From Oscillospiraceae bacterium (GTDB lineage Bacteria; Bacillota; Clostridia; Oscillospirales; Ruminococcaceae): a stretch of DNA of 64,000 nucleotides. The translations under genes and the position numbers were made by a program. Each line of letters starts with the position of its first letter. Positions within the stretch are counted from its first letter, which is position 1. The stretch is from NCBI GenBank assembly GCA_900752435.1, contig CAADVD010000002.1, positions 1 through 64,000 on the forward strand, read 5' to 3'. Shown here in pieces: positions 35,401 to 44,199 of this stretch. Under the pieces are notes generated by a model. That model did not search any database. It saw only the letters and a list, made by a program, of their open reading frames with translations, and had not been told where the DNA came from.

Positions 35401-37431
35401 TACGAGCTTGATGAGGAGAACGCCGTATCATTCACCAAGGATGGATGGTTCGATACAGGTGATCTTGCTATGATTAAAGAGGGCGAGGTCATCATCACCG
35501 GAAGAAACAAGGAGATAATCATTGTCAATGGCGTGAATGTAAGCTGTCTGGATATAGAAAAGAACATCGAGGAGATCCAACAGATTCAGACGGGTACAGT
35601 CGGTGTTTCCGCTATAAAGGATGAGGAGACAAATCAAGATCAGATAGTTATTTTCTATGGCGAAAGTGATCAGTCGCAGCGAAGAATCATTCAGGATCAG
35701 ATTTCCAGAATAATGATGAGCTCATACGGTTTCAGCTTCGATTATCTTGTGCCCATACCGGTTGATGAGATCCCCCGATCTGCTATTGGGAAGATTGAGA
35801 AGAAGCTTCTTGTGAAGCAGTTCTGTCAGGGAGAGCTAAAAGCTCAGGCAACAGGAACGGGGGACAGAATACCTATGTGGTTTTTCGATACAGTTGATGA
35901 AAAATCAGCTATTGGGGAGGCAGCAGCGGATGATGTTGGCAGGATTGTTCGCTTTTCAGCGGCAGACACTCCTAACGGCAGCGCCGAGGAGCTGGAACAG
36001 TTTTGTAGACTTGTGGCAGGGCACGACAGCAGTAGTTTTATAGCGGCAGTGCCGGCAGAAAGCGCTTCAACCGGAGTGATTTCCGGATTCTGTGCATCTG
36101 TAGTTCAAGAAAATACTGGTATAAAATTAAGAACAGTTCTGCACAGCGGTGATATATCCGATGATGTGCTTCTAAGAGAGCTTGCTGATACGGAGCGCTG
36201 CGGAGTAAGAAATACTGTTGTACGTATCGGCAACGGAATAAGAACAGTTGAAAAGCTTCGAAGAATTGATGTTGATGGACTTTTACCCGTTCGATCGTCG
36301 TTCAAAAAGGGTGGTGTATACGTCCTTATCGGTGGTTTCGGAGGAATCGGAAGTCTTTTCACCAATAGACTTACCAAAAGCTTCGGGGCTTCCGTTTACA
36401 TTATTGGAAGAAAAGCACCGGAAACGGTGAGCGCACAGCTTGAATCGCTAGGTAAGGATGCTGACGTAAGCTATATAAGCTGTAATGTCAGCAGTCCCGG
36501 CCAGCTCAAAGTGGTTCTCAATAAGATAGCGTTACAGACCAGAATTGACGGTATCATTAGCTTCCTTTCAGCGGGTCCGGAGGACTTTGATGCAGCTCGC
36601 AAGGAGGATTTTATTGCAGTAAATAAAACTGCTGCGACGATAAGAAGTGAGCTGAAATCGGTTATTTCCGCCTTTGGTGATATTGATGAATTTTTGAAGG
36701 ACAAGAACGGGATTGACTTTATTGCTTTTACCAGCGTTACTGGACTTCTTGGAGGTCAGGCATACAGCACATATTCAGCTGGCAGCAGATTTATTTATGA
36801 TTTCACGCTTTCCTCTGATGGTAACAATTACTTTGCGTTTGCCTGGAGTAAGTGGAAGAACCTTGGGCTCAGCAGTGGCGATACAGATAATGACAATATT
36901 TCTGCTGAGTACGCCGGCTATCATCTTATCAGTGGTAAGCAGGGAGTGACCTCTGCAGAGGCAATGCTGGCTATGGATATCCACAGGGCGATCATCGGTC
37001 TGAACAGCGATAAGCCGGCATTGCATATGGTATATCCCATACTCTTCAATGTTACCGCAGAGGACGTGAAAACGACTATCTGCTACACTGTTTCTGGCGA
37101 AGAGATGATAGCTTCAGTCGATGGTGCAGAGCTTGTTAACAGAGAGTCAAAATTATTTTTAGCAATAGATGCTCAGCTGGAGGAAAGAATGATGGAGATC
37201 TGGAAAAGGGTTCTTCTGGTCAGCGAGCTTTCACCGACAGACAGCTTCTTTGAAGCGGGTGGAAATTCTCTGAAGCTTATCAGTCTTATTGACAAGATCA
37301 ATGAGGAATTTGGCACAGAACTTAGTGTTGCCGATCTCTACAACAATCCAAGTGTCAAAATGATAACTGCGCTTATCACACAGGATTCAGCTGGCGACAG
37401 CTCTGATGATGAAAATATCATTATGATATAA
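32398..37431 (+). CDS. NRPS module C-A-KR-PCP, likely alpha-keto acid or similar substrate
   Basis: 1677 aa. C domain (1-440) with VHHIFFDGWS at about residue 159. The A domain (about 620-1140) has MMFTSGSTGLPKG from about 782 but an atypical core: NWMPMEHVGG, TWAPNFAYGML, LNGGEAINY and NPCWGMTETTSG replace the amino-acid-type motifs, and no Asp occupies the place that normally binds the amino group. A ketoreductase domain follows (GGFGGIG at about 1305; Ser and Tyr in FTSVTGLLGGQAYSTYSAG). Carrier Ser1624 (AGGNSLKL) ends it. A-KR-PCP modules in cereulide, valinomycin and bacillaene-type systems activate alpha-keto acids and reduce them on the carrier, so this module may insert a hydroxy acid. 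No thioesterase domain. Confidence 0.85.
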   Translation: MNSVKSRYMQLTEEGRQTLLERIRTCGKEFGIYPLSPEQRRMWFLYKTSSDKAEYNVTYSIKIEGSLDKALLRKALCALFDKQRVFKSRILDLSDETFQIVENDTEPELRELSESTEKRLAAIFTDEYQKIFDLENEAPIRTTLITVEDGSYILLISVHHIFFDGWSANILKNDLLSCYNALASDEELPVVRYQYYDYALEAERSPERFDSDRKYWGELLEHANIYTQIPADKLKKPVSDSASVYHRLELKDKAAADEFCRGRHISPYSLYMAAYALTLSVFSGEKSVAAGTPVLNRNDSRWSNIIGFFSNTIPIFVDIPDSKEAFLAAVHERVVDGLDHGAYQLDEMASDLKLKREAGFNPLFQSTFALRNDMLLGHSASEKSDINMTTARAEHDSVMQFDLMGYVNDSENDYCIDFSARSARFSQERLDSIAEVYSVVLKQLLSDETSTVSDCTASIGNVSISSAVPLEVLDILIADSRITEPEIIIFGDYLFIYYQSVAPVDLEQLNAQLRNIALSKPFWIRLGEYPLVDGRTDREGLTRLALEILADVKCSIRKMRMSSEVISYDLTAEYSPVKKKFCHLTSMGVSAFGDNESDENPSEITEPSLLCGGDLPETSWRLVTDILKTAVEKRPDTEIICIKNGGAVTKTTYSGLYEKALNVAANLQNVGYKKGDRLILEISDIHDMLVMFWGIALAGMTALPLLPPQDYNFMEKSSARTRLKNVWNIAHCPDIVGGRDEYDSLTQLEYGMKIRSVDELTREYGHTFTPVEINEYDTVMMMFTSGSTGLPKGVEIHHHRIICRSLGYIDHYPNVMDNEILMNWMPMEHVGGLVMSHIQGVSTAAMQIEVESIEILKRPLFWLELIDRYRITSTWAPNFAYGMLLDHKDDIREMDIDLSSVKHILNGGEAINYNSCDELLRLLAEKGLDYACMNPCWGMTETTSGILSSERFGEIKYNNSVAVGTLFAGNYVRIVDADNNPVHMGDIGRLQVKGESVFTGYYELDEENAVSFTKDGWFDTGDLAMIKEGEVIITGRNKEIIIVNGVNVSCLDIEKNIEEIQQIQTGTVGVSAIKDEETNQDQIVIFYGESDQSQRRIIQDQISRIMMSSYGFSFDYLVPIPVDEIPRSAIGKIEKKLLVKQFCQGELKAQATGTGDRIPMWFFDTVDEKSAIGEAAADDVGRIVRFSAADTPNGSAEELEQFCRLVAGHDSSSFIAAVPAESASTGVISGFCASVVQENTGIKLRTVLHSGDISDDVLLRELADTERCGVRNTVVRIGNGIRTVEKLRRIDVDGLLPVRSSFKKGGVYVLIGGFGGIGSLFTNRLTKSFGASVYIIGRKAPETVSAQLESLGKDADVSYISCNVSSPGQLKVVLNKIALQTRIDGIISFLSAGPEDFDAARKEDFIAVNKTAATIRSELKSVISAFGDIDEFLKDKNGIDFIAFTSVTGLLGGQAYSTYSAGSRFIYDFTLSSDGNNYFAFAWSKWKNLGLSSGDTDNDNISAEYAGYHLISGKQGVTSAEAMLAMDIHRAIIGLNSDKPALHMVYPILFNVTAEDVKTTICYTVSGEEMIASVDGAELVNRESKLFLAIDAQLEERMMEIWKRVLLVSELSPTDSFFEAGGNSLKLISLIDKINEEFGTELSVADLYNNPSVKMITALITQDSAGDSSDDENIIMI

Positions 37432-37455
37432 CTGCCTAAAGAAAGGAAAATTAAG

Positions 37456-39894
37456 TTGAATTATAATAATATAGCAGTTATTGGAATGAGTGGTAAATTT
37501 GCTCAGGCGAATGACCTTGAGCAGTTCAGTGAAATTCTTGCAAATAAAAAAGAGTGTATCAGTAAAATACCAGACGAGAGGCTTGCACTGATGGGCTTTG
37601 ATCGTAAGAACAGATACGTCGATATGGGGTTTATGAATGATATTGACTGTTTCGATCATGAATTTTTCGGTATTTCAGAACGGGAAGCCGGATATCTCAG
37701 TCCTGAGCAGAGAATATCCATGGAAATGGCAGTTTTGGCAGTTCTTGACGCAGGGTATTCGATCAGTCAGATACGTGGAAGCCGATGTTCTGTGTCTCTC
37801 GCTACTACACAAAATATTTACGGTACAATGATAAAGAGGCATACCGGCGTTTCGTTGAAGGGCAATATGCCCTCCATGGCGCCGGGACGCATCGCTCATT
37901 TTCTTGATCTGCGCGGCGCTAACTTCATTCAGGATTCTGGCTGTTCTTCTGCCCTTGTGCAGATACATGATACCTGCATGAAGCTTTCATCGGGTGAAAC
38001 GGATCTCGGACTTGTAGGTGGTGTTATTGTAAATCTGAACATTCCTCAGGTGGATAATAATTACAATGTTTTTGGACTTTCTTCGCCGACCTTCAGAAGC
38101 CGCCCTTATGATGCAGACGCTGACGGCGTTGCCCTTGGCGAGGGTGCGGGCTGTGTTATGCTGAAACGACTTGTTGATGCCGAACGTGACGGCGACCATA
38201 TCTACGGTGTTGTAAAATGTGGTGCAGTCAACGGTGACGGTGGACGCTCTGAATCACCATCAATGCCAAGCATTGACGGTGAAAGTGAGGTGCTGTGTGA
38301 GGTATGGCAGCATATTGACCCCAGTACCATAACGGAGATCGAGGGTCATGGCATTGGTACGACTATTGGTGATACAGTGGAAGCTGCCAGTATTGACAAG
38401 AGCCTGAAAAAATGCGGGATTGACAGCTCAGGAGAGGTTCTGCTCAGCTCCGTGAAGTCGAATATCGGTCATCTTTCCTATGCGGCAGGACTTTCGTCGC
38501 TTATAAAAGTAATGCTTGGTTTGGAGAATGGTGTTACTTACCCTATCAGTAATTTCGTAAAGCCAAGTCCATTGATTGATTTTCAACATTCTGCACTGAA
38601 GCCCCTTAGTGAGCTGAAAAATTGGGATAAGAACAGCAAGCGTGTTGTTGGTATAAATTCTTTTGGACTTAGCGGAACAAACGCCCATATTATTGCGGAA
38701 AATTACAGAAAAAAATCAAATCCTGTTGCTGATCCTGTGCGCAGTCTTGTGAAGCTTTCTGCAAGAACTCCATATTCCTTTGAGAACTACAAGAAGACTA
38801 TTCTCAGCCATATTGAGGAAAAGGATTATCCCTTCGGTTCGCTCTGCTTTACTATGAACAGTGGTCGTGATGATTACAGCCTTAGACGAATGGTTGCCGC
38901 AGACGATATTCAGGAGCTTTCTGAGCAGCTTGAGATGATTACTTATTCTGAGCCTAAACCGCTAAGAATAGTTTTTCTTATGAAACATTCGGGGAATGAT
39001 GATATTAATGCAGCAGATTTTGCAGATGAATTTCCTGCGATCAGTAGGATTTATAGAAATCTTTCCGCTAACGGCGACATTAATGCAAAGTTCGCTATAT
39101 ACAGCTTTCTTACATCTATTGGTATAAAGGCAGACACAGTGCTTGCTGACAAAACTGGTAAGGCAGTCATAGATTTGGTGAACGGTAAGCTCAGCGAGAC
39201 TGAGATGCCGGATAATGAACCGGTGGACAATGATTTCGGCAAGACGATTGCCTATTTGGAGAAGCTTGAAGGCAGAACTGCGGTTGCGGTCATAGGCAGA
39301 GGTGCAGATAAAATTAAGGGACTTCCTCGAAATATCAGAGTATACAACGCAACTGAACCGTCTGGTCTTGAAAAGCTGATTATCGCATTTTATAACAGCG
39401 GTGGCGATATAAACTGGGATAAATTCTATGACGGTCACAGCTACGCAAGAATCTCATTGCCCGGCTACTGTTTCGAGAAGAATCATTTCTGGGAGCTTGA
39501 CAAATCTCTTTCAAGCCGTCCAGTAAATGCTAAAACAACCTCCGCTAAACAGAAAGAACCGGCACATACGGAAGCACCTACAAAGGCTCCAGTGCCAAAA
39601 GAAACTTCTTTTGATATTCCAGTGCAGATGAATACGATTATAGCTGATCCACAGGAAAAAAATTCAGTTTATTTGCAGCTTGAACATATCTGGAGAAGAC
39701 TATTTGATTTCGATAGCGAGATAGGTGGTGGAGAAGATTTCTTCGACTTAGGTGGAAATTCGCTGCTCATACAACAGATGTCCTTAGCTGTCAACGAAGT
39801 GTTTGGTATAGAGTTTGATATATATCAGATATATGATAATCCAACCATCAAGGAGCTGTCCGAAAGGATTACTCAGCAGCTTGCGGAGGGATAG
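37456..39894 (+). CDS. KS-linker-ACP protein, AT-less PKS module with intact KS
   Basis: 812 aa. KS (about 1-430) with Cys163 (DSGCSS), His in EGHGIGTT and His in SNIGH, so all three catalytic residues are there. The following 230 residues occupy the AT position but contain no GHSxG; they start IVFLMKHSGND and end with the post-AT sequence SLPGYCFEKNHFWE. Then a Pro/Ala/Lys linker (about 690-720) and a carrier domain (Ser769, LGGNSLLI). The module needs malonyl transfer by an AT on another protein. TTG start; SD AAAGGAAAA precedes it. Same architecture as the protein at 14779, suggesting duplication within the cluster. Confidence 0.87.
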   Translation: MNYNNIAVIGMSGKFAQANDLEQFSEILANKKECISKIPDERLALMGFDRKNRYVDMGFMNDIDCFDHEFFGISEREAGYLSPEQRISMEMAVLAVLDAGYSISQIRGSRCSVSLATTQNIYGTMIKRHTGVSLKGNMPSMAPGRIAHFLDLRGANFIQDSGCSSALVQIHDTCMKLSSGETDLGLVGGVIVNLNIPQVDNNYNVFGLSSPTFRSRPYDADADGVALGEGAGCVMLKRLVDAERDGDHIYGVVKCGAVNGDGGRSESPSMPSIDGESEVLCEVWQHIDPSTITEIEGHGIGTTIGDTVEAASIDKSLKKCGIDSSGEVLLSSVKSNIGHLSYAAGLSSLIKVMLGLENGVTYPISNFVKPSPLIDFQHSALKPLSELKNWDKNSKRVVGINSFGLSGTNAHIIAENYRKKSNPVADPVRSLVKLSARTPYSFENYKKTILSHIEEKDYPFGSLCFTMNSGRDDYSLRRMVAADDIQELSEQLEMITYSEPKPLRIVFLMKHSGNDDINAADFADEFPAISRIYRNLSANGDINAKFAIYSFLTSIGIKADTVLADKTGKAVIDLVNGKLSETEMPDNEPVDNDFGKTIAYLEKLEGRTAVAVIGRGADKIKGLPRNIRVYNATEPSGLEKLIIAFYNSGGDINWDKFYDGHSYARISLPGYCFEKNHFWELDKSLSSRPVNAKTTSAKQKEPAHTEAPTKAPVPKETSFDIPVQMNTIIADPQEKNSVYLQLEHIWRRLFDFDSEIGGGEDFFDLGGNSLLIQQMSLAVNEVFGIEFDIYQIYDNPTIKELSERITQQLAEG

Positions 39895-39898
39895 AAGT

Positions 39899-41947
39899 AT
39901 GAATATTCTCTACAGAATCATAAGAAAAAATGCTGTAGGTAGTTCAAATAAAACAGCAATTATTGATCGTAGGGGCAGCGTTACCTATGGCGAGCTGTGG
40001 AACAGGATATGCTTTGCAGCGGAGGTTCTCCGCAGAAATGGTTTGAAAAAGGGTGGCAAGGTAGTGATAAGCGCAGATTCCTCAATCGATTTCGCGGTTA
40101 TTTTCATTGCGATACAGGCTGCTGGCGGAGTGAGTGTACCAATTGATAGGGCAATGCGAGGCGAAACTGCGGCGCAGATGATTTTGACAGCTGATGCAGA
40201 GCTTTTTATCTCCCTTAGTCGCAATAAGAAGAGTGTTCAGACTTCAGCAAAAGTGCTTTCCTATGCTGATGTTATTGGAGAGTGTGCCGGTGGTGAAGTG
40301 CCATTTATCGATTCTGAACTGGACTTGGATGACACAGCGGAGATTATTTTTACAACCGGCACTACCGGCAAGCCAAAGGGTGCTATTCATACCTATCGCA
40401 GTATCAGCGCAAATATGCAGATGACTTTTGAAGGAGTAGGAATCAGGGAGAACGATGTTATTCTTATACCGGTGGCTCTCAGTCATTCCTATGGGCTTAG
40501 AGTTTTGCGGTCGTCGCTATTTGCTGGGGCAACAGTTGTACTTCAAAACGGTGCCCTGTTCTTCGATGAGCTTGAGCGTAACCTGAGAAAAAATTTCTGC
40601 ACTGGTCTGGCTTATATAACCGTTGGTATTGAAATGATGTTTTCACAGCTTGGTGAGGAGCGTGTAAGGGATATTTTGGGTGGACTGCGGTATATCGAAT
40701 TTAGTGCCGGAGCGTTGCCTCTGAATATGAGGAAAAAACTGTGCAGTCTTCTGCCTTCAACGGATATTCTCAATACTTGGGGTTCAACGGAAACGGGCGG
40801 AGCGTTGTTCATCAACATTTCGCAGGACAGAAACAAAGCTTCGGCTGGCAAAACCATGAATGGCGCTGAGGCCAGGCTTGTTTCCTTGGATGGAAAGAGC
40901 TTTGCAGATGGTCAGTCCAGCGGCAGACTTGCGCTATGTGGCGATATGGTCATGAGCGGCTATATCGGAGAACCTGCACTGACCAAGGCTTCATTTCTGG
41001 AAGATTATCTTGTTACAGGTGACGTTGTTTCGATAAATAGTGACGGATATGTTTTCTTTGAGGGACGAACGGACGATATAATCAACTGCGGTGGTGAGAA
41101 GATTGCACCAGCGGAGGTGGAGCACATAGCCCTCAATTGCGGTGGAATTGAAGAAGCTGTCTGTGTAGGGGTAAAGGATAAGGAGGGATTTTTCGGAGAG
41201 ATACCAATTATTTTCATAAAACCTGTGTCCAATGAAGCTTTTTCAGTGGAAAATCTGAAAAAACACTTCGCAAACACTCTGGTACGGACTAAGATACCGC
41301 GGGAAATCATCGTAACTAACAATATTCCTCATAATTCTATGGGCAAGGTTGAGCGCAAAAAGCTCATTGCATCGTATGGAAGCCGCAGCATAGCGCTGGC
41401 TAATCCTGTAATACAGGCGATTCTGAACCGCAGAAGTGTTCGTGATTTTATCGAAGAGGAAATTTCATCAGAGGTGATAAACAAGCTTGTTGAAGCGGGA
41501 ACTGCTGCGCCCTCAGGACGCAATACCCGTACGAGGATATTTGTCGTTCTCAGCGATAGAAATGAGATCCACTCCCTGAAAGCATTGGTCGGCAAGGTGG
41601 CAGCAAGAGAGAAAACTTCCTTTCATGGTTTTAATAATCCGCCGCTTATGATACTCATTGCCAATGAACGACGCAACCGTGACGGCATACAGGATTCTGC
41701 CTGCGCTGCGGAAAATATCATGCTTGCGTGTCATTCATTGGGGCTGGGAAGCGTATGGCTCAACTCGCTTATGAATATCTGCGATACACCAGAGATCAGA
41801 GCACGGCTTGATTCTTATGGCATACCCAGTTCATACATCGTTTGGGCGGCATTAGCAATAGGCTTTCCTGCCGGCAGAATCACCGATTTTGTCAGAAAAA
41901 AAGAAAAAGTCATCTATATCGGAGGTAAAACGGATGGTAATAAATAG
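39899..41947 (+). CDS. Acyl-CoA/acyl-AMP ligase fused to a nitroreductase-family domain
   Basis: 682 aa. Residues 1-500 are an ANL-superfamily ligase (IIFTTGTTGKPKG, NTWGSTETG, VTGDVVSINSDGY, GRTDDIINCGGEKI, NSMGKVERKKL). Residues about 505-682 are an FMN-dependent nitroreductase-fold domain (ILNRRSVRDF, AAPSGRNTR, AAENIMLACHSLGLGSVW). I know no standard protein of this layout. Nitroreductase-family enzymes include the oxidases that turn thiazolines into thiazoles, and the ligase half could activate an acid for transfer to the free ACP or KAS III encoded next. ATG at 39899 follows GGAGGGA in the end of the preceding gene; an in-frame start at 39815 lies deep inside that gene. It overlaps the KAS III gene by 14 bp. 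Confidence 0.85.
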   Translation: MNILYRIIRKNAVGSSNKTAIIDRRGSVTYGELWNRICFAAEVLRRNGLKKGGKVVISADSSIDFAVIFIAIQAAGGVSVPIDRAMRGETAAQMILTADAELFISLSRNKKSVQTSAKVLSYADVIGECAGGEVPFIDSELDLDDTAEIIFTTGTTGKPKGAIHTYRSISANMQMTFEGVGIRENDVILIPVALSHSYGLRVLRSSLFAGATVVLQNGALFFDELERNLRKNFCTGLAYITVGIEMMFSQLGEERVRDILGGLRYIEFSAGALPLNMRKKLCSLLPSTDILNTWGSTETGGALFINISQDRNKASAGKTMNGAEARLVSLDGKSFADGQSSGRLALCGDMVMSGYIGEPALTKASFLEDYLVTGDVVSINSDGYVFFEGRTDDIINCGGEKIAPAEVEHIALNCGGIEEAVCVGVKDKEGFFGEIPIIFIKPVSNEAFSVENLKKHFANTLVRTKIPREIIVTNNIPHNSMGKVERKKLIASYGSRSIALANPVIQAILNRRSVRDFIEEEISSEVINKLVEAGTAAPSGRNTRTRIFVVLSDRNEIHSLKALVGKVAAREKTSFHGFNNPPLMILIANERRNRDGIQDSACAAENIMLACHSLGLGSVWLNSLMNICDTPEIRARLDSYGIPSSYIVWAALAIGFPAGRITDFVRKKEKVIYIGGKTDGNK

Positions 41948-42833
41948 TATTGGAGTTCATATTCCCGATACACGTGTGGATAATTATAAGATTGCGGCTA
42001 CTTTTGGCAAGAGCAGTGAGTTTATTGACCAAAAGATTGGATTTCGACGTCTTGCCGAGGCGCGCAAGGAATCTGTTACGGATATGCTGCTTGCAGCATA
42101 CGCTGATCTTGCAGAAAAGACAGCAATCGATCCGAAGGAAATTGGACTAATAATAACGGTCGTTCAGACACCAGAAAGAAGAATCCCTCATACATCGGCT
42201 GTTATACACAATAAAATCGGCTGTACTGCCAACTGTATGACCTTTGATGTAAACCAGGCATGTGCCGGCTATTGCTATGCTTTGAGTATTGCCGAAAAAA
42301 TGAACATCGATAATACTCTGATTCTGACGGGCGAAAAATTCAGCTCCATCATCAGCAGAGAGGATCTTGATTTTGCGATGCTTCTTGGTGATGCAGCAAC
42401 AGCTACTCTGCTCAAGTGCAGTGGAAGCGGCTTTTCAATAACAGACAGCTTCTGCGTTACTGAACCTGACAGCTGTGAAGCGATAAAGATGTCTGAGGGA
42501 TTTCTGCATATGTCAGGGCAAGATGTGTTCAGGTCTGCCTGCAAGATCGTTCCGTCAGATGTTATGAGGATTCTTTCTCAAAACGGCAAAACCATTGATG
42601 GTACAGATCTTATACTGCTGCACCAGGCAAGTCTGAAGATAGTCAGTTTTATTGGAAAGCTGCTGAAAGCGCCGGAAAAGGTACCGTTTCTATCGGGCGA
42701 TTATGGTAATACAGGACAGTCCTCAATTCCGCTTATGCTTGCGGAATACATCGATCGCAGCGATGTGAAAACCGTTGTGGCCTGCGGATTTGGTGCAGGC
42801 TTTAGCCATGGTACTGTTCTTCTTGAAAAATAA
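41934..42833 (+). CDS. 3-oxoacyl-ACP synthase III (KAS III) family enzyme
   Basis: 299 aa, FabH-like thiolase fold with the full catalytic triad: Cys110 (NQACAGY), His230 (LLHQAS), Asn259 (YGNTGQSS). KAS III homologues in natural-product clusters either make a starter unit from an acyl-CoA and malonyl-ACP or act as acyltransferases that release or esterify products. ATG at 41934 with SD GGAGG (41921-41925). It lies between the ligase/nitroreductase fusion and a free ACP, which suggests the three make or attach one building block. Confidence 0.9.
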   Translation: MVINSIGVHIPDTRVDNYKIAATFGKSSEFIDQKIGFRRLAEARKESVTDMLLAAYADLAEKTAIDPKEIGLIITVVQTPERRIPHTSAVIHNKIGCTANCMTFDVNQACAGYCYALSIAEKMNIDNTLILTGEKFSSIISREDLDFAMLLGDAATATLLKCSGSGFSITDSFCVTEPDSCEAIKMSEGFLHMSGQDVFRSACKIVPSDVMRILSQNGKTIDGTDLILLHQASLKIVSFIGKLLKAPEKVPFLSGDYGNTGQSSIPLMLAEYIDRSDVKTVVACGFGAGFSHGTVLLEK

Positions 42834-42854
42834 ATTTATAGGAGTGTTGAAAAA

Positions 42855-43058
42855 ATGAGCAAAAATGAATTAAAGGAACTTTTTACAGAGTGCAGATTCA
42901 ATACAGATCACGATTTTGAAAATATGGAATCTCTTGGTGAGATTGGCCTCGATTCGCTGGATATCATGATGCTTTCTTATGAACTGAGCGAGAAATTAGG
43001 CAGTGAAATAAAGCTTCAAGTAAGCTCCACTATTGGTGAAATTCTTGAAATGGCGTGA
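42855..43058 (+). CDS. Free-standing acyl carrier protein
   Basis: 67 aa, slightly short for an ACP. The phosphopantetheine site is Ser in EIGLDSLDIMML. Acidic, helical, with SD AGGAG upstream. Probably the carrier for the adjacent ligase and KAS III; it would be activated by the PPTase at the end of the cluster. Confidence 0.88.
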   Translation: MSKNELKELFTECRFNTDHDFENMESLGEIGLDSLDIMMLSYELSEKLGSEIKLQVSSTIGEILEMA

Positions 43059-43074
43059 TTTGTGGAGTATTATT

Positions 43075-44157
43075 ATGCGTATAGGAATACTTGGCAGCAG
43101 CGGCACAGTCGGACGGCATATCGCCGCTTATCTGCTGCAAAAGGGATACAGCGTATGTGGTGCTCAGCGCCGCAGGACGGCTGAATTTGATAATTATCGG
43201 AATTTTTCACAGCTAGTGGTGGACATCAGTGACCCAAATCAGCTTGAGAGCTTCTGCCAGAGCTGTGACTTTCTCATCAACTGTATCGCGCCGTCATTCA
43301 TACATGGTTTTACCATAGCTGAAGCTGCGGGAAGGTGTGGCTGTGTTTACATTGATTTGACAGATGCGGTTATGGAACGAGAGCTTCCTGAGGGAGGGGT
43401 ATATGTAACTTCCTGTGGGTATATTCCAGGACTTTCGGCATATCTGCCTAAAATTCTCAATGAGCGTTTCTTTGATACAGTAGATTCTGTGACAGAGTTT
43501 CAGGGGGGGAATGAGATTTGCTCAGCAAATGCACTCATAGACATAATCCTCAGCTCGGAGATTTCCGGAAGAGGAGATTCTTTCTATCGTAGTGGCAGCC
43601 TTGAGCAGATCAGTTTTAATATCAGTAAAAAATATCAGTTGCCGTTCTTTAGCGGTGAGGTCTTTCTGAAACCATATATCAGTAAGGAGCTTGTGTATAT
43701 GGCGCAGAGAGAAAATATAGGCAGCTTCCGATGGTTCAATGTCTATGAGAATATACAACAGTTTGCATTTATACTGAAAATGGTGGGAGTTCTTGCAAAG
43801 AGCAGTGCGGATCAGACTGCTGCAATAATCAACAGTGAGTGCGAAAAGCGTAGATCTTTACTGAATGAAGAAATACACGCTGTACTTGGTGCAGAGCTTA
43901 TTGGAATTAAGAACAACGTTGAAAAGTGCATCCGGTTCAAGCTGGACGTTCACGACAGCAGTGTTCTCTGTGGAGTGACGGCAGCTGTTGTTGCTGAAAG
44001 AGTCATCGAAAGAGGTGTCTCACCGGGCAAACATTACGGCTATGAATTTATACCAGAGAGTTTTATTGATGAAATCGGCAATTATCTAACCGAGGGTGAA
44101 AGCTTTGAGATAACGGAGATTTCACCGGAGGAAGCGTTTACAAAGATATTGGAATAG
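43075..44157 (+). CDS. Saccharopine dehydrogenase-like NAD(P)-dependent reductase
   Basis: 360 aa. N-terminal Rossmann motif GILGSSGTVGRHIAAYLL and NCIAPSF, followed by a saccharopine-dehydrogenase-like body (CGYIPGLSAYLP, TEFQGGNEI, near-C-terminal GVTAAVVAERVI). The family reduces or oxidises C=N bonds. In a cluster with two cyclization domains, reduction of a thiazoline to a thiazolidine is the attractive role, although the known thiazolinyl imine reductases (PchG, Irp3) belong to a different family. ATG at 43075 with SD GTGGAG; earlier in-frame start at 43033 overlaps the ACP gene. Confidence 0.75.
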   Translation: MRIGILGSSGTVGRHIAAYLLQKGYSVCGAQRRRTAEFDNYRNFSQLVVDISDPNQLESFCQSCDFLINCIAPSFIHGFTIAEAAGRCGCVYIDLTDAVMERELPEGGVYVTSCGYIPGLSAYLPKILNERFFDTVDSVTEFQGGNEICSANALIDIILSSEISGRGDSFYRSGSLEQISFNISKKYQLPFFSGEVFLKPYISKELVYMAQRENIGSFRWFNVYENIQQFAFILKMVGVLAKSSADQTAAIINSECEKRRSLLNEEIHAVLGAELIGIKNNVEKCIRFKLDVHDSSVLCGVTAAVVAERVIERGVSPGKHYGYEFIPESFIDEIGNYLTEGESFEITEISPEEAFTKILE

Positions 44158-44199
44158 AATTCTTTGCGAAACGCGTACTGGAAGCGATAGTAAATTCCA

